A stretch of DNA of 64,000 bases from Moniliella sp. 'wahieum' (lineage: Eukaryota > Basidiomycota > Moniliellomycetes > Moniliellales > Moniliellaceae): assembly GCA_003971905.1 (NCBI GenBank), contig RSEE01000038.1, positions 310,001 to 374,000 on the forward strand, written 5' to 3'. Shown here in pieces: positions 1-11,366 of the stretch. Both the position numbers and the translations under genes were made by a program. How positions within the stretch are numbered: the first letter of the stretch is position 1; each line of letters begins with the position of its first letter. The notes beneath the pieces are model-generated. The model saw nothing but the letters and a program-made list of their open reading frames with translations, ran no database searches and was not told where the DNA came from.

Positions 1-1033
1 AACGAGCGAGGCAGGACAAGCGATGATCACCTTGTCGATCGTAGGCTTGTTGGGAATCGGGCTTTGACGCAACAACGTCCAAAGCAGAGCAATGCACTGC
101 AACGTTTTTCCCAGCCCCATCTCATCGGCCATAATGCACCCATACGCATTCTCCACCATCAAGCCGGTGCAGCAACGGTAAAGGAATCGTACCCCTTCCA
201 CTTGATGGGGCCGCAGAACTTTGCCCAACCTAGGTCAATGACAACAGGCACTTTGACCACTTCCTTCTTGGATTCCCTCTTGATTCCTAGGATGTCGGCC
301 AGACTCTTGTGGGGTCCTCGTTTGATTGGAACTGGGGCTGGGGGCATATTTTCCTTACTTTCTTCGCCGGCCGCTTGGGCTCGCGCATCTGCCTCGAGCC
401 TCCGCTTGGCTTCAATCGACTCACGGTCATCGGTCGTAGGGTCAAACAGAACAATGGCATGGGCGCCCATGGGATCGTGCAAAGGACGAGGCGGGATCTC
501 AATCGCGCGCCGCGTGCCAAGTGCAGCATGCGACAATCGGTTCTCAATCACCTCACCTTTCTTGTTCTTCATCACGGGCATGTGAAAGGAACGGCGGAGC
601 GCATCAGGATTGGGCTGGTACACGGGCCACTTGCGTGTGTCGGCGTTGGTCGAACGGCCGGTGGCGTCGACACCTTTGTAGCCACTGCAATCGGCGTTCT
701 TGGGATGTTCTTCTTCAGCGTCTTGGTGCCTTTTCCATCTGCCTCATCCGTCTCAGCTTCTCCGTCGTCTTCCCCATCTCCCATATTGCGATAATCGACG
801 CGCTTGCGCTTGCGTTTGCCCGGTAGATTGGCACGGGCGAGCGAGGGGGGGCGGAAGGGCTTGACTTCGAACGACGCTTCGAACCCACCGCCGTTGGCGA
901 GTCCTGAGTGGCCAGGCGAGAGCGGCGCGCCCGCGTCATCTCCCTTCAAGACGGCGGAGATAAAGCTGCGGCGCATGGGGCTGGAGGAGGAAGAACGAGG
1001 AGCAGGACGTAGTAATGGCGGTGGTGGTGGCAA
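1..1033 (-). CDS. RAD54: RAD54-like SNF2 DNA translocase, N-terminal part (runs off window)
   Basis: Homologous-recombination motor that works with Rad51 in the nucleus. The coding strand ends in the helicase Walker A region, reading [20 protein letters not shown], followed by WTLLRQSP and [13 protein letters not shown], which is specific to Rad54 within the SNF2 family. The preceding N-terminal part has [14 protein letters not shown] and IVLFDP, as in other Rad54 proteins. The start is ATG at 1033, or ATG at 976 ([12 protein letters not shown]). The frame breaks twice: near 731-734 (an A run one base short) and near 231-235 (one C lost before the segment expected to read [15 protein letters not shown]). 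The rest of the helicase core lies before base 1. I read the breaks as sequencing errors because the protein resumes perfectly in the next frame. Confidence 0.93.
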
Positions 1034-2387
1034 GGGCCAACGTGCTGCGCCAACGCCCGAAAGCGGCTGTGAACGGCAGGCGAACAGTGATTGGCGATGC
1101 GTGATATCGGTCCTGAAAGCAATTTAAATTGGAGCGCCCGCTGCGCGCCCCGCGTGCCACGAGCCACTGGACACACCACGCGTCGTGTTTTCCTCGCCAC
1201 CAAAAGGAAACGCACAGCAATCGCTTTGCCTTCATTTTTTTCTCGGGCATTGTCGGGATAGCATGGCAGTGACGGCCTCCTACTATACTATGCGCACGCT
1301 TTTCCGTTCAAATGTGTAATGATTTGGAAAATTTGCGTAAAAGATGAGGTGGGGGGGCGTCACAAAACAGAGATCAAGAGCTGCTACTGCCAGTATATCT
1401 TCTTGTGTTGCTGCCTCGTGCGAAACACCTTTTTCCGTCCGGCGCCAAATACTATTCATCCCTCTTTCACGAATCCTTAACTGACCTTCCCATCTGTCCA
1501 CCGCTCCCGTGTAATGCGGCGGAATCGTTTGGATTGTTGACCCTTTGCGCTGGCTGAGAGTTACCCGGAATGTCTCCATTTCTTCCCAACAAGAATATGC
1601 GCCAGAAAAACAAGTAAGCTCAAGCTACTATGCTATTTTGCTGTTCCTTCACCTAAGGCCCCCTTTTGATCGCCTGTTTATATGGGGGGTATTGTCTGTA
1701 AAAGGTAGTGGCTTTTACCCATGATAAGTTATTTTCTGAGATCACAGTCCCCGCGTCGGAGGCGCGGCGTAATTCCACCCGGTTTTGACGGATCTCGTAG
1801 TTGAGAAGATGCGGCGAGGATGGGGGACGACCGATAAGAAGAGAAAGCGAGTAGTGTATTCACGCTGAGAGGTACAAGACTGAGTACCGAGGTGAGAGTC
1901 TGGAATAAAAGCGCGATAGGATCCTGTATATTCACGGTTATGTACATCTCTCCTCCTTCCTTTCGCCGACCCTCGATGTTGGGCTACTTGACATGATTCA
2001 GATCGCTATTGTAACGATCTAACTAGATGACCGTAATTGAGAACGTACAATACACACCACCACTACAGTAGAATTCAAGCAAGGTCTGAGTGGATAGTAT
2101 TCATAATGTCTCGAAATGGATGCCCACACAAGCTGCCTACACAGCAGCGCAGAGGCACATACAGAAAGATAGTAAGAAAGATAGTCGTGACTCCGTTGCA
2201 CGGGTTATCTAGTAGAGACGAGGGCTTGGGCAACGGGAGGCGGGGGGGCTTGCCCGAAGATTCGGTGGACAAGCACGCGCGCAACGTGCCTGATGGCCTC
2301 ACTGTTGAAAGGGGTACGACGGATGCTAGGGGACAAAGGCCTGGGTGGAAGGGTGGGAATGCGGATGCCAGCGACAAGTGGGTGATG
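1034..2387. other. Intergenic: RAD54 promoter side and 3' side of the Pst2-like gene
   Basis: Nothing here looks like a conserved gene. 1034-1260 is probably RAD54 leader and promoter. 1600-2030 is lower in GC and contains only short open frames. 2030-2387 is probably the trailer of the Pst2-like gene. Confidence 0.5.
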
Positions 2388-3257
2388 TTAAGCCGATCCT
2401 TTCTTGAAAGTACCAACAATGTTGGCAAAGTAGGCACCTTGCTTCTCCGCCACCAGCTTCTCGTCCGCATTGACCTGGCGCGACCCATCGGACTTGGACA
2501 GTGTCGAGGCCCCCCACGGCGTGCCACCCTCGACAACGTCAGTGTTGGACAGTTCTTCAAACTGGTACCCGATCGGGACGTAGTTGATGCCGTGGTGCAC
2601 GAGCCAAGGCAGCGTCGTGACAAACGTCGTCTCCTGCCCGCCGTGTTGGCCAGCAGTGCAAGTAATCAAGCCTGCAAATTTGCCCAGCAAGGCGCCCGTG
2701 GCCCACAGCCCGCCAGTCTGGTCAAAGAACGTGTCGACCTGGGAAGGAAGACGGCCAAAGCGAGTGCCAGCAGCCAAAAGGTACCCATCAAACTCCTTCA
2801 GCGCGTCGGGCGTGATGGACGGTAGGGTTGCTGTGCGGTGCATCTTGGCAAGTACGTCGGAGGGCAGAGTCTCGCCAAAGCTAAAGATCTCAACCGTCGC
2901 ACCCGTCGACTTGACGCCCTCCGCGGCGGCCTTGACCAGCTCGTCAATGTGGCCCCACAGCTGTCCATTGGCCATTGGATCATGTCAGTTCACCTTCTCT
3001 CTTTGAGGGGCTGTTCGCGACACGTACCGAGTGGCCAATAATGGCAATCTTGCCGGTTTGGACTCAGTCTTGGCCGCAGAAGCAGACGTGGCAGTACCAG
3101 CACCGGCGCAGCAGCAGGGCTGCAGCAGACTTGCTCGCCGGAGCGGAGGAGGGGTAGCAGGCGTGCTGGCCGTGGTGGACGAGGCCTGGGAGGGAGCCGC
3201 GGAGCCGGAGGTGCTCTTGTCCTTCTTGCCAAACAGTTTCTTGAACAACTTGGACAT
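2388..3257 (-). CDS. NAD(P)H:quinone oxidoreductase, WrbA/Pst2 flavodoxin-like
   Basis: FMN-dependent two-electron quinone reductase of the WrbA, Pst2/Rfs1/Ycp4 and Alt a 7 family. Exon 1 (3257..3028) ends in KIAIIGHS, the first flavodoxin strand. A 67-nt intron (2961..3027) has donor GTACGT, branch CTGAC and acceptor CAG. Exon 2 (2960..2388) starts LWGHIDELVKAA and carries family motifs: TRFGRLPSQ, DQTGGLWATGALLGKFAG, QHGGQETT, HHGINYVPIGY and GGTPWGASTLSKSDGSRQ. Near 3052 one C is missing, so exon 1 shifts frame just before KIAIIGHS. There is an unusual N-terminal extension of about 65 residues, beginning MSKLFKKLFGKKDKS and then rich in Ala, Ser, Thr and Pro. It looks like an amphipathic membrane anchor; the classic enzymes start almost directly at the flavodoxin strand. 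Confidence 0.93.
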
Positions 3258-4889
3258 GGTTGGTGTGTGTGTGTCTGGGGGGGAGGAGCGAAGGGAGAGC
3301 AAGGGGTGGTGGTGCCAGAAGAGGAAGGGCTTGGGCGGTGCCTTGGTCTAAAGGGGCGGGAGGGAGAGGAGGGGCCGGCGGTAGGATCAAAGAGCTCAGA
3401 ATGGCGAGAGTGTGACAGAGGTGATATATGGCGACCGGTGACCGAAGCAGCACGAACAGGCCCGTGTTGCCAAAAGGCGGCAGGTGAGCTGGATGCGCGA
3501 TGCATGCGACGCGGATGCATGATGATGATGCAGCAGGACGCTTCTCCTAACGCAGTGCCACCCGGGCTAGCCTCGCCGTCGCCTGCCTTCGCCTATCTAT
3601 ATCACGGCAGCAGTCGGCATATATCCGGCGCGTCGGAACGGTACAAGCAGAGGGCGCTTGCATGCATCCCTTGCATCCCCCCTTGCACACGTGATAAACA
3701 GATCATCCATCCTCCATCCATGCCATGCACCACGCGTCACCTGACTTGGCACGCACCACGCTCACCGCATCGGCCCGCCCACACTGCCCCTGCGCCTGCC
3801 CTGTCGATCCGACAAGGTGGGCCTCTGGCACCCGGTGAGGGGTCTCTGCTCGGTGCACAACACACGACTGTACGCCCTGAATCCAACGAGCACAGCGAGT
3901 ACCTACCTATATAGGACCTACTGAATCCATCGCTTTTGCGAAACTTGGGGGGGCCCAAGAATCCCTTCTTGGCTACCAGCCTCGCACATCCCATGGTTGC
4001 TGTCAGCGCATGTCGGTTCGCACACTCAAGCTTCAAACAGAGGAAGGCAAAAGGATGTCAATTGCCCGTCAAGCTTCAAGCTTTTCAAAAGCCGCAATAA
4101 CCACTGTTCTTGACAACCTCTCGAATCCATTTAGGTAACGTCGACCCATAGTAGAATGGACGAACCTGCGACCTGAAGCTGGAAGGAAATGTTGTGTGTG
4201 GTGGGAGGGCTTGGCGAAAAGAAAAGGCCCCCCACTGAGGACATAAAGACCGGGGGAGGTGGTATCGAGAGCAGCCTGCCCGTTTTGGTCTATTCCAAAA
4301 CATAGTTCCGAGCGTGAGGGTGTTGCCTACTTGGAATGGGGGAGGATTGGGGGAGTCGGACGCAAGTCGTCACAGAATGAAGAAAGGTCCTGTACGAAGA
4401 GAGCCCCCCACCCTCTCTGTCTGTCTGATTGGGCTACAGGTCTTCTATTTTATCGGGGCCAGTTGTTTCCCCTCGCTACCCAGCCGAAACCCGTGAAGTC
4501 AAGAGTCGAAAGCGGTCGTTGGGGAGGCGTACGCAAGAGCATTGGTTGGCAATAGGAAGATATCGGTCATTTTGGTCATGTGGGCAGTACAGATGAGATC
4601 GAGGCGCACCGTTTTTTCTTTTGGGAAGAGACGCGGCGGGGGAGGGGGGGTAAAGCGAGGGGGGAAATGATAGAGTTCGATCATACAAGACGAAAGGCGA
4701 AGGGGGCAAGAAGGGAAAAAACGCAAAGAAAAATGGACGAGGAAAACGAAGAGGGAAAGAAAGGATTAATGTGAAAAGCAACGGCTCGAGGGACGAGGGA
4801 AAGATGAGGATGTCGTCTTGAAGCTCAAGGGCAGGAGACCCAAGGGGTCCAGAAAAAGGTCAGACGACAAGGAGGACCAGTCTCCCCGG
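3258..4889. other. Intergenic: upstream of Pst2-like gene, downstream of bZIP
   Basis: No supported gene. 3258-3950 is the probable promoter of the Pst2-like gene. Short AAGCTT heptads occur at 4028 and 4071-4085. 4560-4790 is purine-rich on the + strand (poly-pyrimidine on the bZIP sense strand), consistent with the trailer of the bZIP gene. Confidence 0.45.
4071..4087. repeat. Palindromic heptad repeat, AAGCTT class
   Basis: AAGCTTC at 4071-4077 is followed directly by AAGCTTTTC. A single AAGCTTC also stands at 4028-4034. This is one of many period-7 units made of a 6-base palindrome and one spacer base (see findings). Confidence 0.7.
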
Positions 4890-6240
4890 TTAAGCCGCCG
4901 ACTGGATCAAGGACGGGGATTGGATGCAGGTGCGTTTCGTCGTTTCCGTATCGCACGGATCGGCTTCGGAGCGTAGATGTTTGTGGAATGCATTCGTCTT
5001 GCGCGGGGTACAGAGAGGGATAGGAGGATTGGGAAGACACGGGAGTTCCTCGGGAGGATCGGGGAAGTCTGTAGGAGGCAAGGAACGAAGTGATTCAGGA
5101 TCCTGCTCCCATTCTTGCTCCCGCTCCCGCTCCTGCTCCCGCTCCTGTCCCTGTTCCCGCTCCTGCTCCTCCGAGCGAGGCAAGAGCACCGGTCTCCCTC
5201 CCCACTTCACTTCCTCTTCCGAGACGGAATCAAAGTCGAACAAGTCTTCACCAGCACAGGTACATACACTCCAAACCGACGATGCACCACATACGCCGCA
5301 CGTTCCCTTGTCCTCCCCTCCTGCTTGGGAGGGGGCTGTCCCTGGTTCTCCAGCTCCATGCCAGGGGACCCGGCGAATGGCATCTGTTCTCGCCCAATGC
5401 GGCAGAGGGGGGCCAGGGGAGAACGTACAAGGACGGAGCAAGGGAGAGCGAGGAGAGCGGGACGTGCATCGCCATAGTCCGGGCGGAGGGGGTGCGTGTC
5501 AGGGCCGTCGGAACTACCGCAGAAGATTCGCGTTGGATGCGCGAGGGCGATGAGGAAGCGTCCCGTTTGGTCCAAGAGAACGGTGCGAGGGAGGTAGGGG
5601 AAGGAAAGGCAGTGAGCGGCAGGGACAGACCTCGAGGGCCGAAAGCGGCATCGCTAGGAACGAGAGGCACATCGAGTCGGAATGGGTGGGAGGATGGTCG
5701 TGGTGGGTGCGGGCGGTGGGGTAGTAGTAGGGGTGGTTTGTCGGCATGGTTTTGGGACGCGTCGTGTGTGGGAGGGGGCGCAGGCGGGAGGGCAGCGGGC
5801 TGGTCCGAGGAGGCCGAGGAGCTCGAGGAAGGGGAGGCCGGGTGGGTTGTACAGAGTGCGCAGGGCGACATTGCCTGCTTCAACGTCCTTCTCGGCGAGC
5901 AGCGAGTCGACGTGTGCTTGAGGAGGGCAAATTGGGTCTCGTATGTCTTTACCTGGGTTTTCGAGCTGATGTAGATGGGCTTGCTGGCGTTCGCGATAGG
6001 GCGCGTTGGGAGGCACGATTTGGGCGGCGCGTTTGCTGGCCGGACATCTTCCACCGCTTGCGGCCGGGTTTGTTGCGCGCCTTGGGTTCGGCAGCGGGGG
6101 CAGAGGGCGGCGCAGCCAGCTGGGGAGGGTGCGGAGGGGTGCGGCTGGGGTGGCAGGGGGATGGGGCATGGGGTAGAGCGGGGGCTGGGCGTGGGCAGGA
6201 GAGGGGAGCATGGCGGCGGAGGAGAGGGAGAAGAGGGCAT
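4890..6240 (-). CDS. bZIP transcription factor, fungal AP-1/Yap-like
   Basis: Nuclear DNA-binding factor. Around 6030-5960 the minus strand encodes a basic region, NRASQRAYRERQQAHLHQLE, after KRAAQ. It matches the NxxxQRxxRER signature of the Pap1/Yap family and is followed by a leucine-zipper-like stretch (KTYETQFALLKHTLDSLLAEKD). The start ATG at 6240 opens a Pro/Ser-rich N-terminus. The coding potential is spread over three frames because of one-base changes: one A short near 6030, one C too many near 6010, one C too many near 5955 and one C short near 5912. The C-terminal part in the frame ending at 4890 has CGVCGASSVWSVCTC, GEDLFDFDSVSEEEV and a Glu/Gln/Arg repeat. The Cys-rich element recalls the redox-sensing Cys domains of Yap1, but the spacing is not the same. 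Exon structure downstream of the zipper is not secure. Confidence 0.8.
5101..5172 (-). repeat. Hexanucleotide repeat coding Glu/Gln/Arg tract in the bZIP gene
   Basis: Imperfect GCTCCC/GCTCCT hexamers on the + strand encode repeated Glu-Gln-Glu-Arg on the minus strand. It is inside the C-terminal part of the bZIP and is a likely source of length variation. Confidence 0.8.
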
Positions 6241-7007
6241 CTGTGACAGCGATATCGGGTGCTGCCGTGGGGGATGGATAATGTACTGGCGCGTGGGTCT
6301 GTGCGGACGAGGCAGCGGATCAGAGAGGCAGCAGGTGGCTCGAGCCCTCTCGGCTGCCGCCTGCTGCCTGCCCGTGTAACCTCGACGTTGTTCAACCTTG
6401 AGTTCAACCCTCGACACAGTTGCGCCGCCGAGGCGCCCGCGCTCCCACCCGCGTCCCATCTCCATTTCCAATCCCACCAGAACACAGCCGCCGGCTGCCG
6501 CCTGGGAAATGCGCCTAACACGCCTGATCTCAGGCCCCACCGGTCACCGGCCCCCGGCCTCACCCCGCCCCTTAAGGTAACCCAACGCGGAGCAGCGCTG
6601 AGCGCTTGGTGTCATTCTGATGGACGTGAGCCGCTGCCCAGCGTGCGCGCGCTGAGCTCAGTTCAGCCTGAGCGGTCTGAGCTGAGCCGCCGTACACCCA
6701 GTCATCTACCCATCGAATCCTCCCCTCCCATGCGTGGACACCCCGCGCCTGCCCGGCCCCGTCTCCCGCCCCAGCCGGTCCGTCTCAGCACAGGGGCAGC
6801 GAGGCGCACCCGCCTGTTCCGGGCGGACCCGAGCGAACTCCCACGTGGCGCAGGGCCAGGCGGCTCACGCGCTACGGCAGCAAGCGCCAGCACACCGCAC
6901 GCGGATGTGACGCGTGACGCGCGGATATGCTGGCGGTGGCTTGGCCTAGTGAGCTCAGCCTCAGCGTCCAGCGACACGCGCCGCTGCTCAGCGCCCAGAG
7001 CTCAGCC

Positions 7008-7104
7008 AGCGCTCAGCGCTCAGCCTCCGCGCTCAGCGCGCGCTCTCGACATCGCGCCACGCGTCACGCGTCAGTTCAACGTTCAACGTGTTCAACGTTC
7101 AACC
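7008..7104. repeat. Three palindromic heptad classes in tandem (AGCGCT, ACGCGT, AACGTT)
   Basis: AGCGCT starts at 7008 and 7015, ACGCGT at 7059 and 7066, and AACGTT at 7078 and 7094 with AACGTG at 7085. Within each class the spacing is 7 bases with a C spacer. Non-coding. Confidence 0.85.
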
Positions 7105-7150
7105 CCAGTCCCACGGAATTCCATGGAACCGCCTCCCCCCCTTGAGATTG

Positions 7151-7174
7151 AAGCTTGAAGCTTCAAGCTCCAAG
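7151..7174. repeat. Palindromic heptad repeat, AAGCTT class
   Basis: AAGCTTG, AAGCTTC and AAGCTCC lie in uninterrupted 7-base phase (7151, 7158, 7165). The spacer switches from G to C inside the array. Confidence 0.85.
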
Positions 7175-8972
7175 AGAGGCGGGTGGTGCTCATGCACATG
7201 CCAGTGTCAGCAGTCCCAAAACTTCTCCGGTTCGGTGCAATCCCAGTTCGTGCAACCCACGCGCTGGGTCCCAGTACACCCGGGGTATAATACTCTGTTT
7301 GATCTCTATATATCTTCCTTTTAGGAACACCACTTCAATCCGTCTTTCATCAACGTCCCAACGTCAACCATCCCAACCTGGCTGCCCGTCGAAACACGAT
7401 CCAGTGTTATGGATGCGGGACTTGGTAGGAAACACGTAAACACGCCTAGAGCTCGCCGCTGCCCCTGGCCACTCCCACACCCGCACCTCAAAAACGCAAT
7501 CAGACAGCCGACACCACCGCATGTAATATCAACGTTTTTTTTCTCCTTCCCCTCTCCGCCTGCACCTACATATTGGCCTTCCTGTCACCAGTCGATCCAG
7601 CAGGAGAGAAGGGCCACATCAGCTTTGCCTACATATGCGATGCGTGTACTGCATTCCATCCGGAAGGCATGGCAACACTCGTTTCCCCCCCGAGGTCACC
7701 CGCGGCGACAATGAGGGTAACGCGCACATGCTGTATAGCGCATACGCTATTACTTACCCTTCCCGCAGACTCTAGTACATATGCGCAGCATCTGGTCTCT
7801 GTTTTGGCTAACGGGTGAAGTGCAGGGTCTGCTACTGCTCTTTCCGCTTCATATTTGCTCTCTGCCCCCCTCCCCGCTCGTGCACTTTCCATCCTCTGTG
7901 GCGCTACCGTGCCCTGTGCCTCGGTTTCTGCTTTGGAATTTTGGCATCTTCTTCCATTTTGGCCTAAATTCATCATGTGTTTCTGGTACCAACTCTTTCC
8001 CAGTTCGTATCCCCAAAGATAGGGGTTGTCCTCCCTTTTCTTCCTGTTGTGGTTCTCACCACCCAAGCGAACCACCCCCTACAGCCGCGTTGACCCTACC
8101 AGCACGTGGAGCCTCTTGGCATCATCGGACCTCAGGGAACATCGTCCTATGAGGTGGACCATGATTGATACCACGCCTCCCCCTGTAGGGACGTGCCTTA
8201 AAGGACTCCTTTGGGTGGCCCTAAGTTCACATGGAACCCACAGGAGGATGGATCTGGGGACCATTGTGGAGGAGGCGTAACCACCGCTGTACCGACATGC
8301 TGTTACGCTGAGCGGCTGAACGCTGATCTCTTTGGCCCGATTGACCGTCAAGCCATGCACGTTGTGGTCTGGAGGATGGAACGGTGGGGGAGGGGGTGAG
8401 AGGCGACACTCTTCCCGCCCCAAGGGCATACCCGTTTTGTTGACAGGACGAATGTATCGGCCGCCGTCGGTCTTTTTCTTTCGTCGGGTTGAACACGTGT
8501 GGATCGAAGACACAACGGATGGGGGGCAGGATGAGAGGGGTGAGATGGAGATTTTTAGCGAGAGCTTCTGAGGCAAGCGGCCAAGAAGGTCACTGGTCAC
8601 TGCCACGCGTGCAGGATGAAATGTTCAGGCGGTGGAGCGGCCAGCTCTGCGATGCATCTCGCGCGCCTGGCATTGCCTCAGTGCCCGCGTCTGGGCTGGC
8701 GCTGTGCCTCCTCCCCGCTGCTCGGCCGCGGGGGGAGTGGCCGGGAGTGGCACGTCGTCCACGCGCGCCTAACCCTACGCGGCGCGCAGCCGTGCGTCTG
8801 CCAGGGCGCAGTGTTTCCCTCCAAGGCACGGCGAGGGGCCAGCGAGCGAGACGCTCGGCAGGCTCACAGCCCTGGTGCCCCTCGCCCCCTGCCCCCCTCG
8901 GCCGCGCTTCCTGCCACACAACCGACCCACCTTAGCGCCACCCACCACCACCTCCGGCAACGACTGTTCACC

Positions 8973-9759
<787 letters not shown>

Positions 9760-10701
9760 AATGGGATTGGATTCGGAGTGCGGCGTGCTTCCTGCTCCCC
9801 CCTCTGTTCTGTGGAGGGTAGTGTACCCCTTCCTACCCCCCCCCCCCCATGTACTGATAGCCCCTTCCCCCCTCTTCCTTCCAATGTTTGTTGCTATGGA
9901 TGATCATTGGCTGGAGGATTGATAGGCTGCCCTCGGGGGGCACCGGGCTTCCCCCTTACGCTTCTCCCAACCCTTGCACACACAATGATGCACCGCAGCA
10001 GCTATCTATCTGAGCGCACCCTCACGCGCTGGTTGACACAAGGGAGAGGTGGTGCCAAGTGGGAAAAACATAAATACTGCAAAAGTGTAGAAGTGTTGGC
10101 AGTAATCGCTAAACGTTCCCGGGGGTTAGTACTTAGTAGCTTCAACTCTGCGGCCCCGCATGCGCCACTGAAGGCTGGCTGAGCGCTCTCACCTGAGCCA
10201 GTTGGAGGGTGCCTATCTCTTTCTTGGTCCAGGGGTAGGTGTCCTCCAGGGGCTACCAATCCTCGGCCGAATGCGACATAGACCCTCAACCTCGGGGCCA
10301 TCTCAAAGGGGAGGGACCTGGGGGAGCACCCAGAAGGCTTGCGCGCGCGTCCAGTCTATCTACCAAACAGCAGCAGGTGAACGATTGAAACCGAGCCCAA
10401 CATGATCACATCTGGGCACAGCCCCTTGGCGAGGAACACTGTGATGTAGACTAGGTCGTGTGCGCATGCCAGGCAGTAGGGCAGTGTGGGTGATACCCGG
10501 CGGCCTGAGCGCCTGAGCGCCAGAGGGGGGGCTGGGGGGCTGGCTGGCGGTCCAAGCGGTTTCAACGTTCAACCCCTTCTCAGCAAAAGGCGCGACAGGA
10601 CGCCACGCCAATTTGTCAAGCTTTGTTGAACGCCAGGCGCTTGAAGCTTGCCCCACCACCGTCTTCTCCACCTCTGCCACCAGCCACCTTCGATCGTCGT
10701 T
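9760..10701. other. Intergenic: ARF terminator region and VAP promoter
   Basis: No supported gene. A 12-base C run lies at about 9838-9849. A single AAGCTTG heptad sits at 10633-10639, about 60 bases before the VAP start codon. Confidence 0.5.
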
Positions 10702-11366
10702 ATGGCTGTCAAGTACGTCCTTTCTCCCTTTGTCTCCCTGCACCCTCCCATCCCTGCCCTCTCACTCGCCTTCTCCCCAGACTCGATCCGCCCTCTCAAC
10801 TGGGCTTCCCGGCCCCTTGACCCGCCTGGGCACGCAACCGTTGACCATCACCAACCCACACTCTCACCCCATCGCTTTCAAAATCAAGACGACCGCGCCC
10901 AAGCAGTACTGCGTCAAGCCCAATACTGGCTTTGTGCCTGCCGGGGGTTCGGCCGAGGTACTGATTATGCTGCAGGCCATGGCGGAGGAACCGCTGCTCA
11001 GTGCCAAGTGCCGGGACAAGTTTCTGGTACAGAGCGCGCCTGCCAGTCCCACCGCTACCAGTCTCCCTCCTACGGAATTTTGGGCGTCGGTGAACAAATC
11101 CGAGATTAGCGAGCAAAAGTTGCGCGTGGCCTACTTGCCTCCTACCTCGGCAGTGGTGCCCGAGGAAGAAGCGGAGGAGCTCCCGACGTCCCCATCCATC
11201 CCGCAGCTGCAAGCGGAGAATGCCCAGCTGCGCGCAAGCCAAGGCGTCTACCTCGCGCATGCCTCAGGTGTCCCTGCCGTTGGTTGCCCTCCTTCTCGCC
11301 CTTGTCGCGGCAGCGGCAGCGGCAGGAACGTGGTATGTGATCACCAACGACCTGATCAACTTTTAG
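10702..11366 (+). CDS. VAP/Scs2-like ER membrane contact-site protein (MSP domain)
   Basis: Tail-anchored ER protein whose MSP domain binds FFAT motifs and tethers lipid-transfer proteins. Exon 1 (10702..10712) is MAVK. A 68-nt intron (10713..10780) has GTACGT and CCCAG. Exon 2 gives LDPPSQLGFPGPLTRLGTQ, LTITNPHSHPIAFKIKTTAP, KQYCVKPNTGFVPAGGSAEV and EEPLLSAKCRDKFLVQS, the complete VAP MSP signature. A short Glu-rich, coiled-coil-like linker follows (PQLQAENAQLRAS). The last frame reads SLPLVALLLALVAAAAAAGT and ends WYVITNDLINF with TAG at 11364: a C-terminal transmembrane anchor. Frame breaks lie at about 10811 (one G lost in FPGPL) and between 11230 and 11260. Confidence 0.93.

Larger units (their letters stand above)
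6241..8972. other. Intergenic: divergent promoter region between bZIP (-) and ARF (+)
   Basis: No supported gene. 6560-7140 is GC-rich with many GAGCTC, AGCGCT and CTGAG words and carries two heptad arrays. 7285-7320 has AT-rich TATA-like sequence (GGTATAATACTC, CTATATATC). 7500-8600 contains only weak open frames on both strands with no family motif. 8600-8972 is the probable ARF leader. Confidence 0.45.

Noticed and set aside
1540..1580. TPP-riboswitch-like words (GGCTGAGAGTTACCC)
   Set aside because: The second conserved box (CCTGAAC and its partner) is absent, and no thiamine gene is adjacent.
5248..6540. Single 430-residue minus frame as one protein
   Set aside because: It crosses the bZIP coding region in several wrong frames; low-complexity Pro/Ser/Arg composition keeps it open in GC-rich DNA.
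6259..7158. 299-residue plus frame
   Set aside because: Biased Arg/Ser/Ala/Pro composition, no domain, and runs through heptad repeats; a GC-rich spurious ORF.
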